Assembly (NCBI GenBank): GCA_937961295.1
Contig: CALGOK010000117.1
Coordinates: 1 to 31,798 of the forward strand
Direction of reading: 5' to 3'
Origin: an uncultured Gemmatimonadota bacterium
GTDB taxonomy: Bacteria; Gemmatimonadota; Gemmatimonadetes; Gemmatimonadales; GWC2-71-9
Length of the DNA stretch: 31,798 nucleotides
The notes beneath the pieces are model-generated. The model saw nothing but the letters and a program-made list of their open reading frames with translations. It was not told the DNA's origin and ran no database searches. Position 1 is the first letter of the stretch; every line of letters starts with the position of its first letter. Below are positions 1 through 7,309 of this stretch, in pieces. The position numbers and the translations under genes were made by a program.

Positions 1-57
1 GCCCCAGGGGGCGCGCCTGCTGGATGCCGGCATCGCGCGCCCCGAGGGGCGCGCCTG
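1..57. repeat. GC-rich multi-hairpin repeat, left window end
   Basis: A 12-bp perfect palindrome, gatgccggcatc (23-34), is followed by a hairpin with 9-bp arms, gcgcgcccc/ggggcgcgc (35-54), and then ctgc. A second GC hairpin, cut by the window edge, precedes it. The same arrangement is found at 31713-31772. It directly abuts the TAG stop of the isomerase-like gene on the minus strand and could act as a transcript 3' end, but it has no T-tract. Confidence 0.8.
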
Positions 58-891
58 CTAGAACTCCAGGCTGTCCAGATACCGGAAGCTCGTCGCCACA
101 CTCGCCATCGGGTCGGCGGGATTGTCGTGCTCCACGTAGCAGTGCTTGATCCCCGCCTGCTCCGATGTGCGGAACACTGCCGGGAAGTCCACCACCCCCT
201 TGCCCACCTCGGTCATCCGGTGCTCCGGCGGGCCGGCAGAATCCTTCAGGTGCAGCAGCGGGAAGCGCTTCGGCCAGCGGCTGAAGTACGCCATCGGGTC
301 GCCGCCGGCCTTGGTGATCCAGTAGAGGTCGAGCTCGAAGTCCACCAGCTCGGGATCGGTCTCCTCGAGCAGCACGTCGTAGATCCGCCGTCCCTCGACC
401 TCCTGGAATTCCCAGTCGTGGTTGTGGTACGCGACCCGGATGCCGAACGTCTTGGCATCGCGCGACGAGCGGTTGAAGAGGTCAGCGGTGCGCTTGATCG
501 CATCGACGCTGTTGCGATCCTCCTCCGGCAGCCAGGCGATCACCAGCCACTTCTGGTCCATCTGCGACGCATCGTTGAGGGTGCGATACCACCCCGACTT
601 CATCTTGTCGAGCCCCACGTGCGCTGACGGCGACTTGAGGCCGTTGCGGTCAAGCAGCTGCTTGATGGCGCGCGGCGGGCGGCCGAAGTAGCCAGCGAAC
701 TCCACCTCCTTGTACCCCAGCCGTCCCACGTCGTAGAGCGTTCGCTCGACGCTGAACTCCATCTCCTTGCGGAGGGTGTAGAGCTGGAGCCCGATCTTGT
801 CCAGGGAACCCGGGACCCGGAACGGCCACCGCTGCCGCGCCGCCAGCGGCGCGGCCAATCCCAGCGTGGCGAGAAACTCCCTCCGCTCCAT
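58..891 (-). CDS. Sugar phosphate isomerase/epimerase family protein (TIM barrel), Tat-type signal
   Basis: This 277-residue protein belongs to the xylose-isomerase-like TIM-barrel (AP endonuclease 2) superfamily. The N-terminus carries a twin-arginine type motif, RREFLATLG, followed by a short hydrophobic stretch, so export by Tat is likely. Family-typical blocks are GLQLYTLR near residue 34, VAYHNHDWEF near 154 (metal-site region), ELDLYWITKAGGDP near 188 and LLHLKD near 214, where His and Asp are expected metal ligands. The start follows a strong AAGGAG seven bases upstream and lies 1 nt after the GMC oxidoreductase stop (TGAGATG), so the two are coupled. Family knowledge: such proteins isomerise or epimerise sugars or oxidised sugars. 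The neighbouring oxidoreductase suggests work on an oxidised sugar; the substrate is not visible in the sequence. Confidence 0.85.
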   Translation of the reverse strand: MERREFLATLGLAAPLAARQRWPFRVPGSLDKIGLQLYTLRKEMEFSVERTLYDVGRLGYKEVEFAGYFGRPPRAIKQLLDRNGLKSPSAHVGLDKMKSGWYRTLNDASQMDQKWLVIAWLPEEDRNSVDAIKRTADLFNRSSRDAKTFGIRVAYHNHDWEFQEVEGRRIYDVLLEETDPELVDFELDLYWITKAGGDPMAYFSRWPKRFPLLHLKDSAGPPEHRMTEVGKGVVDFPAVFRTSEQAGIKHCYVEHDNPADPMASVATSFRYLDSLEF

Positions 892-892
892 C

Positions 893-2548
893 TCAAAGCT
901 CCTTGGCTGTCAGCAGGGTCACCGCCCGGTCGGCCGCGCGGGCCGTGAGCGCCATGTAGGTGATCGAGGGGTTCTGGCACCCCGACGAGGTCATGCAGGC
1001 GCCATCGGTGACGAACACGTTGGGGGCATCCCACACCTGGTTCCACCGGTTGAGCACGGAATCCTGACGCCGCGCGCCCATCCGGGCGGTTCCCATCTCG
1101 TGGACGGTGAGCCCCGGTGGGGTCCGGTTGTTGTAGGTCTTCACGTTGCGGCACCCCGCCGCCTCGAGCATCTCCGCCGCCTGCACCTCGGCGTCGCGCA
1201 TCATCACCTGCTCGTTCTCGCGCCACACCATGTCGATGTGGAGCACCGGGACGCCCCACCGGTCGACCTTGACCGGATCGAGGGCTACGCGATTGTCGGG
1301 ATTCGGCAGGCATTCGCCGAACCCGCCAATCGACATTCGCCAGGTACCGTACTCCGGAGTGCGAAGGGCGTGCTTGAAGTCGGCGCCAAATCCGCGGCGC
1401 GCAACGCCTCGACCCCATCCCTCGACCCGACGGTAACCGCCTCCCTGCCAGTCCCCCCTGGCTCCCCTGCCACAGCGCCGCGGCTCCGCGACCCCCGTCC
1501 CGTCACCGCTCGCGCCGTGCTGCATGGTGTGATCCATGAGGTAGCGGCCGAGCACGCCGGCGTTGCCGCCGAGTCCCTCGGGATGCGAACGCGAACGCGA
1601 GTTGAGGAGAATGCGGGTCGATTCGAGCGCCGATGCGCAGACGAAGACGATCCGGGACTGGAACTCGATCGACCGCATCGTGAGGGCATCGATCACGCGG
1701 GCACCGGTCACCCGACCCGTGGACTCGTCCCACACCAGCGAGTGCACCACCGAGAACGGCCTGATCCGGCAGCGGCCGGTCCTGAGGGCATCCTTGAGGG
1801 TGGTCTGCACGCTGTTGAAGTAGCTGCCGGTGCTGCAGCCGCGATGACAGTCGCCGCAGTAGTGGCACGCCGGCCGGCCGTTGTGCCGCTCGGACAGCAC
1901 CGCCACGCGACCGATGGTGAGCACCCGGTCGCCGCCGTAGGCGCGCCGCAGCCCGTCGCGGAACCACGCCTCGCTGGCGGTGAGCGGCATCGGGGCCAGG
2001 AACGGTCCGTCCGGGAGCTGTGCCAGACCGAGCTTCTCGCCGGAGATTCCGGCATAGGCCTCGACCTTGTCATACCACGGCGCGATGTCGCGGTAGCGGA
2101 TCGGCCAGTCGGTGCCGTGGCCGTCGCGGGCGTTGGCCTCGAAATCGAGGTCACTCATCCGGTAGCACTGGCGGCCCCACATGATCGACTTGCCACCGAC
2201 CTGCCGGCCGCGGATCCAGTCGAACGGCCGACCCTCGGGCGTGGTGTAGGGGTTGTCCTCGTCATCGACGAAGAACTGCGTCGCACCCTCGTCGCAGGCA
2301 TAGCACTTCTGCTGCACCGGCTGGCGGGGGTTGTACCCCTTGCGCCAGCCATAGTCCTGGTCGAGGAAGTAGCGGTAGTCGAACTCGTACGCTGGGGCGT
2401 TCATCAGGAAGTCGCGGGCCGGATCGATCGGTCGGCCGGCCTCGAGCACCAGCACCCGCAGCCCCTTCTCCGCCAGCTCCTTGGCGGCCCACCCGCCGCT
2501 GATCCCGGAGCCGATCACGATCGCATCCCACTCCTCGCGGCGACTCAT
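893..2548 (-). CDS. GMC family oxidoreductase, large subunit
   Basis: This 551-residue protein is a glucose-methanol-choline type FAD-dependent dehydrogenase. It begins with a dinucleotide-binding motif (IVIGSGISGG, about residues 10-19) and has the GMC block RQVGGKSIMWG near residue 115. The C-terminal region contains HEMGTARMG and SSGCQNPSITYMALTARAA, the region that carries the catalytic His in this family. A Cys-rich segment, CHYCGDCHRGCS, lies near residue 229. No signal peptide is seen; export would depend on its Tat-type partner, as known for gluconate and fructose dehydrogenases with a subunit-3 partner. The ATG overlaps the stop of the small-subunit gene by 4 nt (ATGA), with GGAGG seven bases upstream. 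The likely role is oxidation of a sugar or polyol; the electron acceptor is not encoded here. Confidence 0.92.
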   Translation of the reverse strand: MSRREEWDAIVIGSGISGGWAAKELAEKGLRVLVLEAGRPIDPARDFLMNAPAYEFDYRYFLDQDYGWRKGYNPRQPVQQKCYACDEGATQFFVDDEDNPYTTPEGRPFDWIRGRQVGGKSIMWGRQCYRMSDLDFEANARDGHGTDWPIRYRDIAPWYDKVEAYAGISGEKLGLAQLPDGPFLAPMPLTASEAWFRDGLRRAYGGDRVLTIGRVAVLSERHNGRPACHYCGDCHRGCSTGSYFNSVQTTLKDALRTGRCRIRPFSVVHSLVWDESTGRVTGARVIDALTMRSIEFQSRIVFVCASALESTRILLNSRSRSHPEGLGGNAGVLGRYLMDHTMQHGASGDGTGVAEPRRCGRGARGDWQGGGYRRVEGWGRGVARRGFGADFKHALRTPEYGTWRMSIGGFGECLPNPDNRVALDPVKVDRWGVPVLHIDMVWRENEQVMMRDAEVQAAEMLEAAGCRNVKTYNNRTPPGLTVHEMGTARMGARRQDSVLNRWNQVWDAPNVFVTDGACMTSSGCQNPSITYMALTARAADRAVTLLTAKEL

Positions 2549-3105
2549 CGGGGTGCCTCCGCGATCGGCATCGCGCCGTCGAAGCGGCCGGGGAAGCGGT
2601 TGGTGTGGAGCTCCTCCTCGATCCCGATCTCGGAGGTGTAGTAACCGAACAGCGTCAGCTGCTTGAGGTCGCGCCAGAACGAGTCGGCCCCGCCGGTGCG
2701 CGCGGCATAGGCTGCGGCCTCGACCGCGGCGAGCACGGCATCCTGCGCGGTGGAGTCTGCCTCGATGAAGAGCCGCCCATGCTGGTTGGCTGCCAGCTGG
2801 TCGAGATCAATCAGGCCATGGCGGAAGCGCTGCTGGCGCTCCGCCGGGTAGTGGTGCGCCACGATCCGTTCGGTGAAGCGGTGGCACGCCGCGGCCATGG
2901 CGCCCGGCGTGTCGGTGGCGGGGATGATCCGCTCACCGGCCGCCGCCACCGTGTGCATCTCGTGGATGGTGAAGAAGCCGAGCGACGATGGCTCGCCCGC
3001 GAGCTGGTGGTGGGTGACACGGCCGAGGGCGAGGAGCTCGTCGGGTGCCAGGCCGGCAATGATGGGGACTCCGCCGAGGAGGCGGAGCAGTTCGCGGCGC
3101 TGCAT
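2545..3105 (-). CDS. Gluconate 2-dehydrogenase subunit 3-like protein
   Basis: This 186-residue protein matches the small subunit family that accompanies GMC dehydrogenases (Gluconate_2-dh3 type). The N-terminus MQRRELLRLLGGVPIIAGLA resembles a Tat signal. The core FFTIHEMHTVAAAGERIIPATDTPGA is typical of the family. I chose ATG at 3105 because the twin-arginine motif then sits at the N-terminus; an in-frame ATG at 3138 would add 11 residues. Neither has a clear ribosome site, and a hairpin (ggggtcc/ggacccc, 3108-3131) lies just upstream of 3105. Its stop overlaps the GMC start (ATGA). It probably carries the catalytic subunit across the membrane by Tat and assists its assembly, inferred from known homologous complexes. 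Confidence 0.85.
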   Translation of the reverse strand: MQRRELLRLLGGVPIIAGLAPDELLALGRVTHHQLAGEPSSLGFFTIHEMHTVAAAGERIIPATDTPGAMAAACHRFTERIVAHHYPAERQQRFRHGLIDLDQLAANQHGRLFIEADSTAQDAVLAAVEAAAYAARTGGADSFWRDLKQLTLFGYYTSEIGIEEELHTNRFPGRFDGAMPIAEAPR

Positions 3106-3183
3106 GAGGGGTCCCGGGGAGGAAGGACCCCCAATCATAACGCGGGAATCAGGGGGCGCGCGGTGCGGCCGCCCCAGTTCGCG

Positions 3184-3633
3184 TCACTGCTTCTTCGGCG
3201 GCGTCTGCCACAGCACCTGCATGATCATCCACTTCCCGTCGAGCTTGGCGAGCAGGAAGTAGTCGGTGCCCCACGACGCCGTGAGCTTGGCGATCGCCGT
3301 GGCGTCCTGCACGTCAAACACCTCGACCACCTTGGGCGCCGTGGCGGGATCGGCCTGGGCGTTGTCCTTGTTCCAGCTCCCGGCGAGCTGGTAGAGCTGC
3401 TCGTAGTTCATCGGGACGGGGCCGCGATAGGCGTCGCCCTCGTCGCGCCGCACGTAGCCCTGCTTGACGAGCGTGGGATGCACCGAGCGCGCGATCCGCT
3501 CCGGCTTCACCTCGTACACCCCCTCCACGTAGTCGAGCACGGCGTTCCGAACGCCGCGATGATCGCCCTGCCCCTGGGCGGCGAGCGGGACCGCGCCGGC
3601 GAGCAGTGCCGCGAGGAGGATGCGATGGCGCAT
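3184..3633 (-). CDS. Secreted NTF2-like / putative lumazine-binding family protein
   Basis: A 149-residue protein with a cleavable-looking signal peptide (MRHRILLAALLAGAVPLAAQ). The mature part has the cone-shaped NTF2-like pattern of the putative lumazine-binding family: VRNAVLDYVEGVYEVKPERI, HPTLVKQGY, then KVVEVFDVQDATAIAKLTA and DYFLLAKLDGKWMIMQVLWQ. AGGGAG lies eight bases before the ATG at 3633. Reading further upstream in frame would translate the intergenic repeat, so the longer start is rejected. Ligand and function are unknown. It may be transcribed into the sugar-oxidation cassette (78 bp gap), but that link is weak. Confidence 0.8.
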   Translation of the reverse strand: MRHRILLAALLAGAVPLAAQGQGDHRGVRNAVLDYVEGVYEVKPERIARSVHPTLVKQGYVRRDEGDAYRGPVPMNYEQLYQLAGSWNKDNAQADPATAPKVVEVFDVQDATAIAKLTASWGTDYFLLAKLDGKWMIMQVLWQTPPKKQ

Positions 3634-3690
3634 GGAAGACTCCCTGATGAGGACGGCGCCCGTACGCTGACGAGGAGAGGGACGTTTCAA

Positions 3691-3778
3691 GACGGAGATT
3701 CGCGATTGGAGACTGGAGACTCGAGGGAGCCGACACGCCGCACCCTCGAGTCTCCAGTCTCCAATCGCGACTCTCGTC
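3691..3778. repeat. Heptad inverted repeat (GGAGACT type)
   Basis: Perfect 28-bp arms at 3700-3727 and 3743-3770 surround a 15-nt loop, with imperfect extension outward. The left arm reads in seven-base steps (GGAGATT, CGCGATT, GGAGACT, GGAGACT). It lies between the YegP-like stop and the NTF2-like start, and a near relative is at 29831-29918. A short extra hairpin, caccatcg/cgatggtg, follows at 3787-3803, closer to the YegP-like stop. Confidence 0.9.
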
Positions 3779-3813
3779 CTGCTCGGCACCATCGACGATG
3801 GTGACGCCCGGGA

Positions 3814-3990
3814 TCAGCCGGTGACGACTTCCGCGGTGGGGGCGTCGCGCTTGACGGCCTTGATCCCGTTCTCGCAGCCGCCCTTGTCCTTGTAGCCCTC
3901 ACCCGATGAGGCAATCTGCTGCCCGTTGCTGCTCTTGAGCCGCCAGCGCCACTCACCGGCCTTGTCCTGGTACATCTCGAACTTCGCCAT
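3814..3990 (-). CDS. YegP-like (DUF1508/UPF0339) small protein
   Basis: This 58-residue reading frame starts MAKFEMYQDKAGEWRWRLKS and continues with NGQQIASSGEGYKDKGGCENGI and VKRDAPTAEV, the recognisable single-repeat YegP/DUF1508 pattern (FE.Y.D..GEWRWRLK..NG..IA.SGEGY). The ATG at 3990 is preceded by AAAGGAG at good spacing; the stop is TGA at 3814-3816. Proteins of this family are often annotated as small stress-associated proteins; the biochemical role is not established. Two-repeat versions are common elsewhere, and this one has a single unit. It is short enough to be missed by length cut-offs. Confidence 0.88.
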   Translation of the reverse strand: MAKFEMYQDKAGEWRWRLKSSNGQQIASSGEGYKDKGGCENGIKAVKRDAPTAEVVTG

Positions 3991-4021
3991 CGTCGTCTCC
4001 TTTCAATGCAACTGCACAGGT

Positions 4022-4057
4022 GGGCGACCCATGGGTCGCCCCGACATGGGTCGCCCC
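4022..4057. repeat. GGGCGACCCATGGGTCGCCC palindromic repeat
   Basis: A perfect 20-bp palindrome occupies 4022-4041 (gggcgaccca/tgggtcgccc). It is followed by a second copy of its right half, atgggtcgcccc, at 4046-4057. The last base is also the first base of the neighbouring minus-strand TAG stop codon, so the repeat directly abuts the coding end. It can fold as a terminator-like hairpin without a T-tract. Confidence 0.85.
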
Positions 4058-4287
4058 TACTTGTTGAGCTTCTGCACCACCCAGAGGATCACCAGCGCGC
4101 CGATCACCGACCCGATGAACCCGACGCCGCTGAATCCCAGCAGGCCGAACAGGAATCCGCCGACCATCGCACCGGCGATGCCGAGAATGGTGGTCATGAT
4201 GAAGCCGCCACCCTGTTCGCCCGGCATGATCCACTTCGCGACCACGCCCACGACGAAACCGATCAGGATCATCCAGATGATGCTCAT
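4057..4287 (-). CDS. GlsB/YeaQ/YmgE family membrane protein
   Basis: This 76-residue, very hydrophobic protein matches the transglycosylase-associated (GlsB/YeaQ/YmgE) family. It has three predicted membrane segments: about residues 2-20 (IIWMILIGFVVGVVAKWI), 29-49 (GFIMTTILGIAGAMVGGFLF) and 53-72. The conserved PGEQGGGFIMTTILGIAGA block between helices 1 and 2 is characteristic. CAGGAGAGCG precedes the ATG. Family members are small inner-membrane proteins linked to envelope stress; no enzymatic activity is established. It is 28 bp downstream of the nitroreductase gene and may be co-transcribed with it. Confidence 0.9.
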   Translation of the reverse strand: MSIIWMILIGFVVGVVAKWIMPGEQGGGFIMTTILGIAGAMVGGFLFGLLGFSGVGFIGSVIGALVILWVVQKLNK

Positions 4288-4315
4288 GCGCTCTCCTGGA
4301 AAGGGTCTGGGTGCG

Positions 4316-4990
4316 TCACCGCTCGCGGAATGTCGCGATCTGCTCGAGCGGTTTCTTGGTGATCGCCGGCACCCGGGCCGCCTCGGCCGGATAACCCGCG
4401 ACGATCACCATCATCGGCTTCTCCCGCAGCGGCCGCTCGAGCAGCTCGTTGAGGAAGCCCATCGGGCTCGGGGTGTGGGTGAGCGTCACGAGGCCCGCAT
4501 GGTGCAGCGTGGCCAGCAACAGGCCGCACGCGATGCCCACCGACTCCTGAACGTAATAATTCGATACCCGGTTCCCCTTGGCATCCACGCCCCACCGCTC
4601 GGCGAACACGGCGATCAGCCACGGCGCGACCTCCAGGAACGGCTTGCTCTCGTCGGTGCCCAGCGGCGCCAGCGCATCGAGCCATTCGCGCGGCGCGCTC
4701 CGATAGAACTCGCGCTCCTCCGCCTCGGCCCCGGCACGGATCCTGGCCTTGATCGCGGGATCGCCCACCGCCACGAAGTGCCACGGCTGGCGGTTGGCAC
4801 CGTTGGGCGCGGTCCCGGCCGCCCGGATCGCCTCCTCGATCACGACGCGCGGCACCGGGCGATCGGTGAAGTCCCGCACCGTCCGTCGCCGCTGGAGTTC
4901 CTCGCGCATCGCGCTGGCGCGCGCCACCATCTCCTCGGGTGGAAACTCCTGCCAGCTGGTGAGCGGTTGCCACGAGGGTTCGCGCGTCAC
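4316..4990 (-). CDS. Nitroreductase family protein, iodotyrosine-deiodinase-like
   Basis: A 224-residue flavoprotein of the nitroreductase fold. Diagnostic blocks are RRRTVRDFTDRPVP (FMN phosphate binding) near residue 35, AGTAPNGANRQPWHFVAVGD near 58, REFYRSAPREWLDALAPLGTDESKPFLE near 93 (the lid region seen in iodotyrosine-deiodinase-like members), and LATLHHAGLVTLTHTPSPMGFLNELL near 160. The start is GTG at 4990, which overlaps the stop of the DUF4112 gene (GTGA) and has GGGGAG upstream. Known relatives use FMN to reductively dehalogenate aromatic substrates or reduce nitro groups; the substrate here cannot be told. Confidence 0.88.
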   Translation of the reverse strand: MTREPSWQPLTSWQEFPPEEMVARASAMREELQRRRTVRDFTDRPVPRVVIEEAIRAAGTAPNGANRQPWHFVAVGDPAIKARIRAGAEAEEREFYRSAPREWLDALAPLGTDESKPFLEVAPWLIAVFAERWGVDAKGNRVSNYYVQESVGIACGLLLATLHHAGLVTLTHTPSPMGFLNELLERPLREKPMMVIVAGYPAEAARVPAITKKPLEQIATFRER

Positions 4991-5460
4991 GTCACGAGAC
5001 TCCCCAGCAGTCGGGTGATGAACCACAGCGCCAGCCAGGTGGCGGCCACCAGCACCGCGACGAGGCCGACGACGACCGCCACCAGCACGGCGGTGCTCCG
5101 GCGTCGGGCGCGCTCGGGGTCGCCGAGCCAGCGCTCCAGCAATGCCACGTTGCGCGACTGCGCCTTCCAGCCCACGTCGAACAGGTCGCCAAGCAGCGGG
5201 ATGGCGCCGACCAGCGCGTCGAGGCCGATGTTGTAGAGCATCCGCAGGAGCACGCTGGTCGGGGCGCGAAGCCGGGCCGCCTCGACCAGTCCCCATCCTG
5301 CCACCAGCGCACCGATCACGTCGCCGATGCCCGGCAGCAATCCCACCAGTGCGTCGACGCCGATGCGGCGGTTGAGGAACGGCAGCGGCACCAGCTCGTC
5401 CCACACCCGGGCCACCTGGCGCAACCGCTCGACCCGCTCCCCGGCGCGCGTGTCGCTCAC
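4987..5460 (-). CDS. DUF4112 domain membrane protein
   Basis: A 157-residue protein with the DUF4112 signature: LPFLNRRIGVDALVGLLPGIGDVIGALVAGWGL (about residues 27-59), then RMLYNIGLDALVGAIPLLGDLFDVGWKAQSRN (73-104), and a C-terminal membrane helix (VLVAVVVGLVAVLVAATWLALWFI). The start is GTG at 5460, four bases after the propeller stop, with no obvious ribosome site. Function is unknown. The GTGA overlap links its translation to the nitroreductase gene. Confidence 0.85.
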   Translation of the reverse strand: MSDTRAGERVERLRQVARVWDELVPLPFLNRRIGVDALVGLLPGIGDVIGALVAGWGLVEAARLRAPTSVLLRMLYNIGLDALVGAIPLLGDLFDVGWKAQSRNVALLERWLGDPERARRRSTAVLVAVVVGLVAVLVAATWLALWFITRLLGSLVT

Positions 5461-5464
5461 GGTG

Positions 5465-6733
5465 TCATGGCGCGTCGTCGGCCGGCGGCACGAGTCCCCA
5501 CACCTCGAGCCGCACCAGGCCGGTTTCGGGGTCCTCGCGACGGATCACCACGCGATCTTCGTTGGCGCCGAGCACGAAGCCACCCGGTAGCGTGATCGTC
5601 CCGAGGAACGATCCTTCCGAGGAGAAGATGCCGTAGGTCAGCACGCTGTCGACCACCGGCAATCCCGTGGTGGCCCAGAGGCGGCCGACGTTGTCGGTGG
5701 TGAGCTGGCCGATGGCGGCGTGGGTGTCGGCGAACGGCATCGCCTCGACCTTGGCGAGCTCCGACTCGATGATCTGCGGCGGCGCACCAAAGCTCCTGGC
5801 GCGCTCGAGTCCCTCGCGCTGCCGAGCCCGGAATGCCTCGCGTTCCGCCTCGGTCACCGGGCGCGCCTCCATCGGCACGCGCACCTCGCGCACCAGCTTG
5901 CCGGTCATGTCGTGCGCACGCAGCACGAACACGTCACCCGGCGTGCTCCAGAGCAGGTCGCCCGACACGGCCTGCGACGAGTTCGGTCCGTGGGCCAGCG
6001 GCCGGCCGAACGGAATCGACTGGCCGCCCATCTCGAGTGCGCTGCGGATCGAGAGAGGGCCCTGCACGGTCATCATCGAGTCGAGCCGCTCGCCACCCTC
6101 CTGCCACTTGGCGAGCGTCGCCTCCTTGCGGTACTGCTCCGGTGCGTCGTCGCCCGGCAGGTTGAGCTGGTCGAAGGGCCGGAACACCCAGGTGCCGTCG
6201 CTGGCGCGGCCGATGAGCTGCGGGGGCTGGGTCACGTCGCCGCTGAACGGCACCTGCAACCGGCCCCGCTCCTCGCCGTCGCTGGTGAAGAGCAGCGCCT
6301 TGCGGCCGTTGAGGTCGTACACCGCGATGGTGTCGCCGCCCAGGCGGGTGAGGCCGGTGACGAACATGTACTCGCCCGGACCCTCGCCGGCCCCACCGAT
6401 GGGGGTGCGCGACGAACCATCGGCGGCGAAGAGGAACACCTGCGGCGGCGCCGCGATCGACGCGGCAACCACCCGATTGTCCGGGAGCAGGAGACCGAGG
6501 AACGAGTTCGAGAGGTCGAGCTCGGCGTCGTCAAGGTCACCACCCATCACGGCGAGCGGCTCGGACGACAGCTGCCACTCGGACGCGTCGGCCCACGCGG
6601 TGGCCGGGTATTCCACGATGGCCACCCCGGCCGAATCGCGGGTCACCGCCCCGGAGGCGTCCGCATCACCACTCGCGCACCCACTGGCGAGGAGGAGGAG
6701 GGCGGGGGCGAGCAGCACGGCAACCTGACGCAT
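5465..6733 (-). CDS. 6-bladed beta-propeller lipoprotein
   Basis: This 422-residue protein has a lipoprotein signal (MRQVAVLLAPALLLLASGC, lipobox ASGC at residues 16-19). The remainder shows repeating beta-rich blades of the 6-bladed propeller/NHL type: LPDNRVVAASIAAPPQVFLFAADG, GGDTIAVYDLNGRKALLFTSDGEERGR, GDLLWSTPGDVFVLRAHDMTGKLVREVRVP and NVGRLWATTGLPVVDSVLTYGIFSSEG. AGGA precedes the ATG at good distance. A hairpin, ttgggg/ccccaa, lies at 6746-6761 in its leader. Such lipoproteins are abundant in Gemmatimonadota; most have no assigned function. It heads the DUF4112-nitroreductase run. Confidence 0.85.
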   Translation of the reverse strand: MRQVAVLLAPALLLLASGCASGDADASGAVTRDSAGVAIVEYPATAWADASEWQLSSEPLAVMGGDLDDAELDLSNSFLGLLLPDNRVVAASIAAPPQVFLFAADGSSRTPIGGAGEGPGEYMFVTGLTRLGGDTIAVYDLNGRKALLFTSDGEERGRLQVPFSGDVTQPPQLIGRASDGTWVFRPFDQLNLPGDDAPEQYRKEATLAKWQEGGERLDSMMTVQGPLSIRSALEMGGQSIPFGRPLAHGPNSSQAVSGDLLWSTPGDVFVLRAHDMTGKLVREVRVPMEARPVTEAEREAFRARQREGLERARSFGAPPQIIESELAKVEAMPFADTHAAIGQLTTDNVGRLWATTGLPVVDSVLTYGIFSSEGSFLGTITLPGGFVLGANEDRVVIRREDPETGLVRLEVWGLVPPADDAP

Positions 6734-6811
6734 GGCAGATCCTGGTTGGGGTATCCCCCAAGTATGCGTCGATTGGCCGAACGGTGCAGGGATCCGGCCC
6801 GGCGTCCGGGA

Positions 6812-7309
6812 CTACTCTTCGACCCGAAACCCCGGATTCTCGACGATCCCCAGCACGTTGCCGAACGGGTCGTGCACCGAGCCGATCCGGATCCCGCCGC
6901 CGACATCCTCGATCGGTTCGTGCGGCGTGGCGCCCATGCCGACCAGCCGGTCCCACGCCACCGCGGCGTTGCTCACGCCCCAGTAGGCAATGCCGGACTC
7001 CATCCGTTCCGGGCCCACCCCGTCGTCGGGCACCAGGCCCAGCTCGAACCCGCCGACGTTGAATCCGACGTAGAACGGCTCGTCGAAGTACGGGTCCTTG
7101 CCGAGCAGCTCGCGATACCACGCCTTGGCGGCCTGGAGGTCGCCCACCGCGTACTTGGCCGTTCGCAAGCCGTGCAGGAAGGAGCGCGCGACCAGCGAGT
7201 CGGACACGACACGGGCAGCGGCGGCGCTGTCCGGCCGGGCCGGGGTGACCTGCTCGAGCCGACACCCGGCAAGCACGACCGTCACCGCGATCAGATGCCC
7301 CACCCTCAC
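6812..7309 (-). CDS. VOC (glyoxalase-like) domain lipoprotein
   Basis: A 165-residue protein beginning MRVGHLIAVTVVLAGC (GTG start), a short lipoprotein signal with lipobox VLAGC. The mature part is a vicinal-oxygen-chelate domain: RTAKYAVGDLQAAKAWYRELLGKDP, FYVGFNVGGFELGLVPD, ESGIAYWGVSNAAVAWDRLVGMGATPHEPIEDVGGGIRIGSVHDPFGNVLGIVENP. The GTG at 7309 overlaps the preceding stop (GTGA). An exported, lipid-anchored VOC protein is less usual than the cytosolic forms. Whether metal ligands are complete is uncertain, so an enzymatic role is not claimed. Confidence 0.85.
   Translation of the reverse strand: MRVGHLIAVTVVLAGCRLEQVTPARPDSAAAARVVSDSLVARSFLHGLRTAKYAVGDLQAAKAWYRELLGKDPYFDEPFYVGFNVGGFELGLVPDDGVGPERMESGIAYWGVSNAAVAWDRLVGMGATPHEPIEDVGGGIRIGSVHDPFGNVLGIVENPGFRVEE

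Noticed and set aside
797..2641. 614-codon plus-strand open frame opposite the GMC oxidoreductase
   Set aside because: Its translation is rich in Arg, His, Gly and Pro without family motifs, and it lies antisense to a clear GMC gene. Long open antisense frames are expected in DNA this GC-rich.
3634..3792. Longer N-terminus for the NTF2-like protein
   Set aside because: The in-frame extension would translate the inverted repeat and remove the signal peptide from the N-terminus; ATG 3633 has a good ribosome site.
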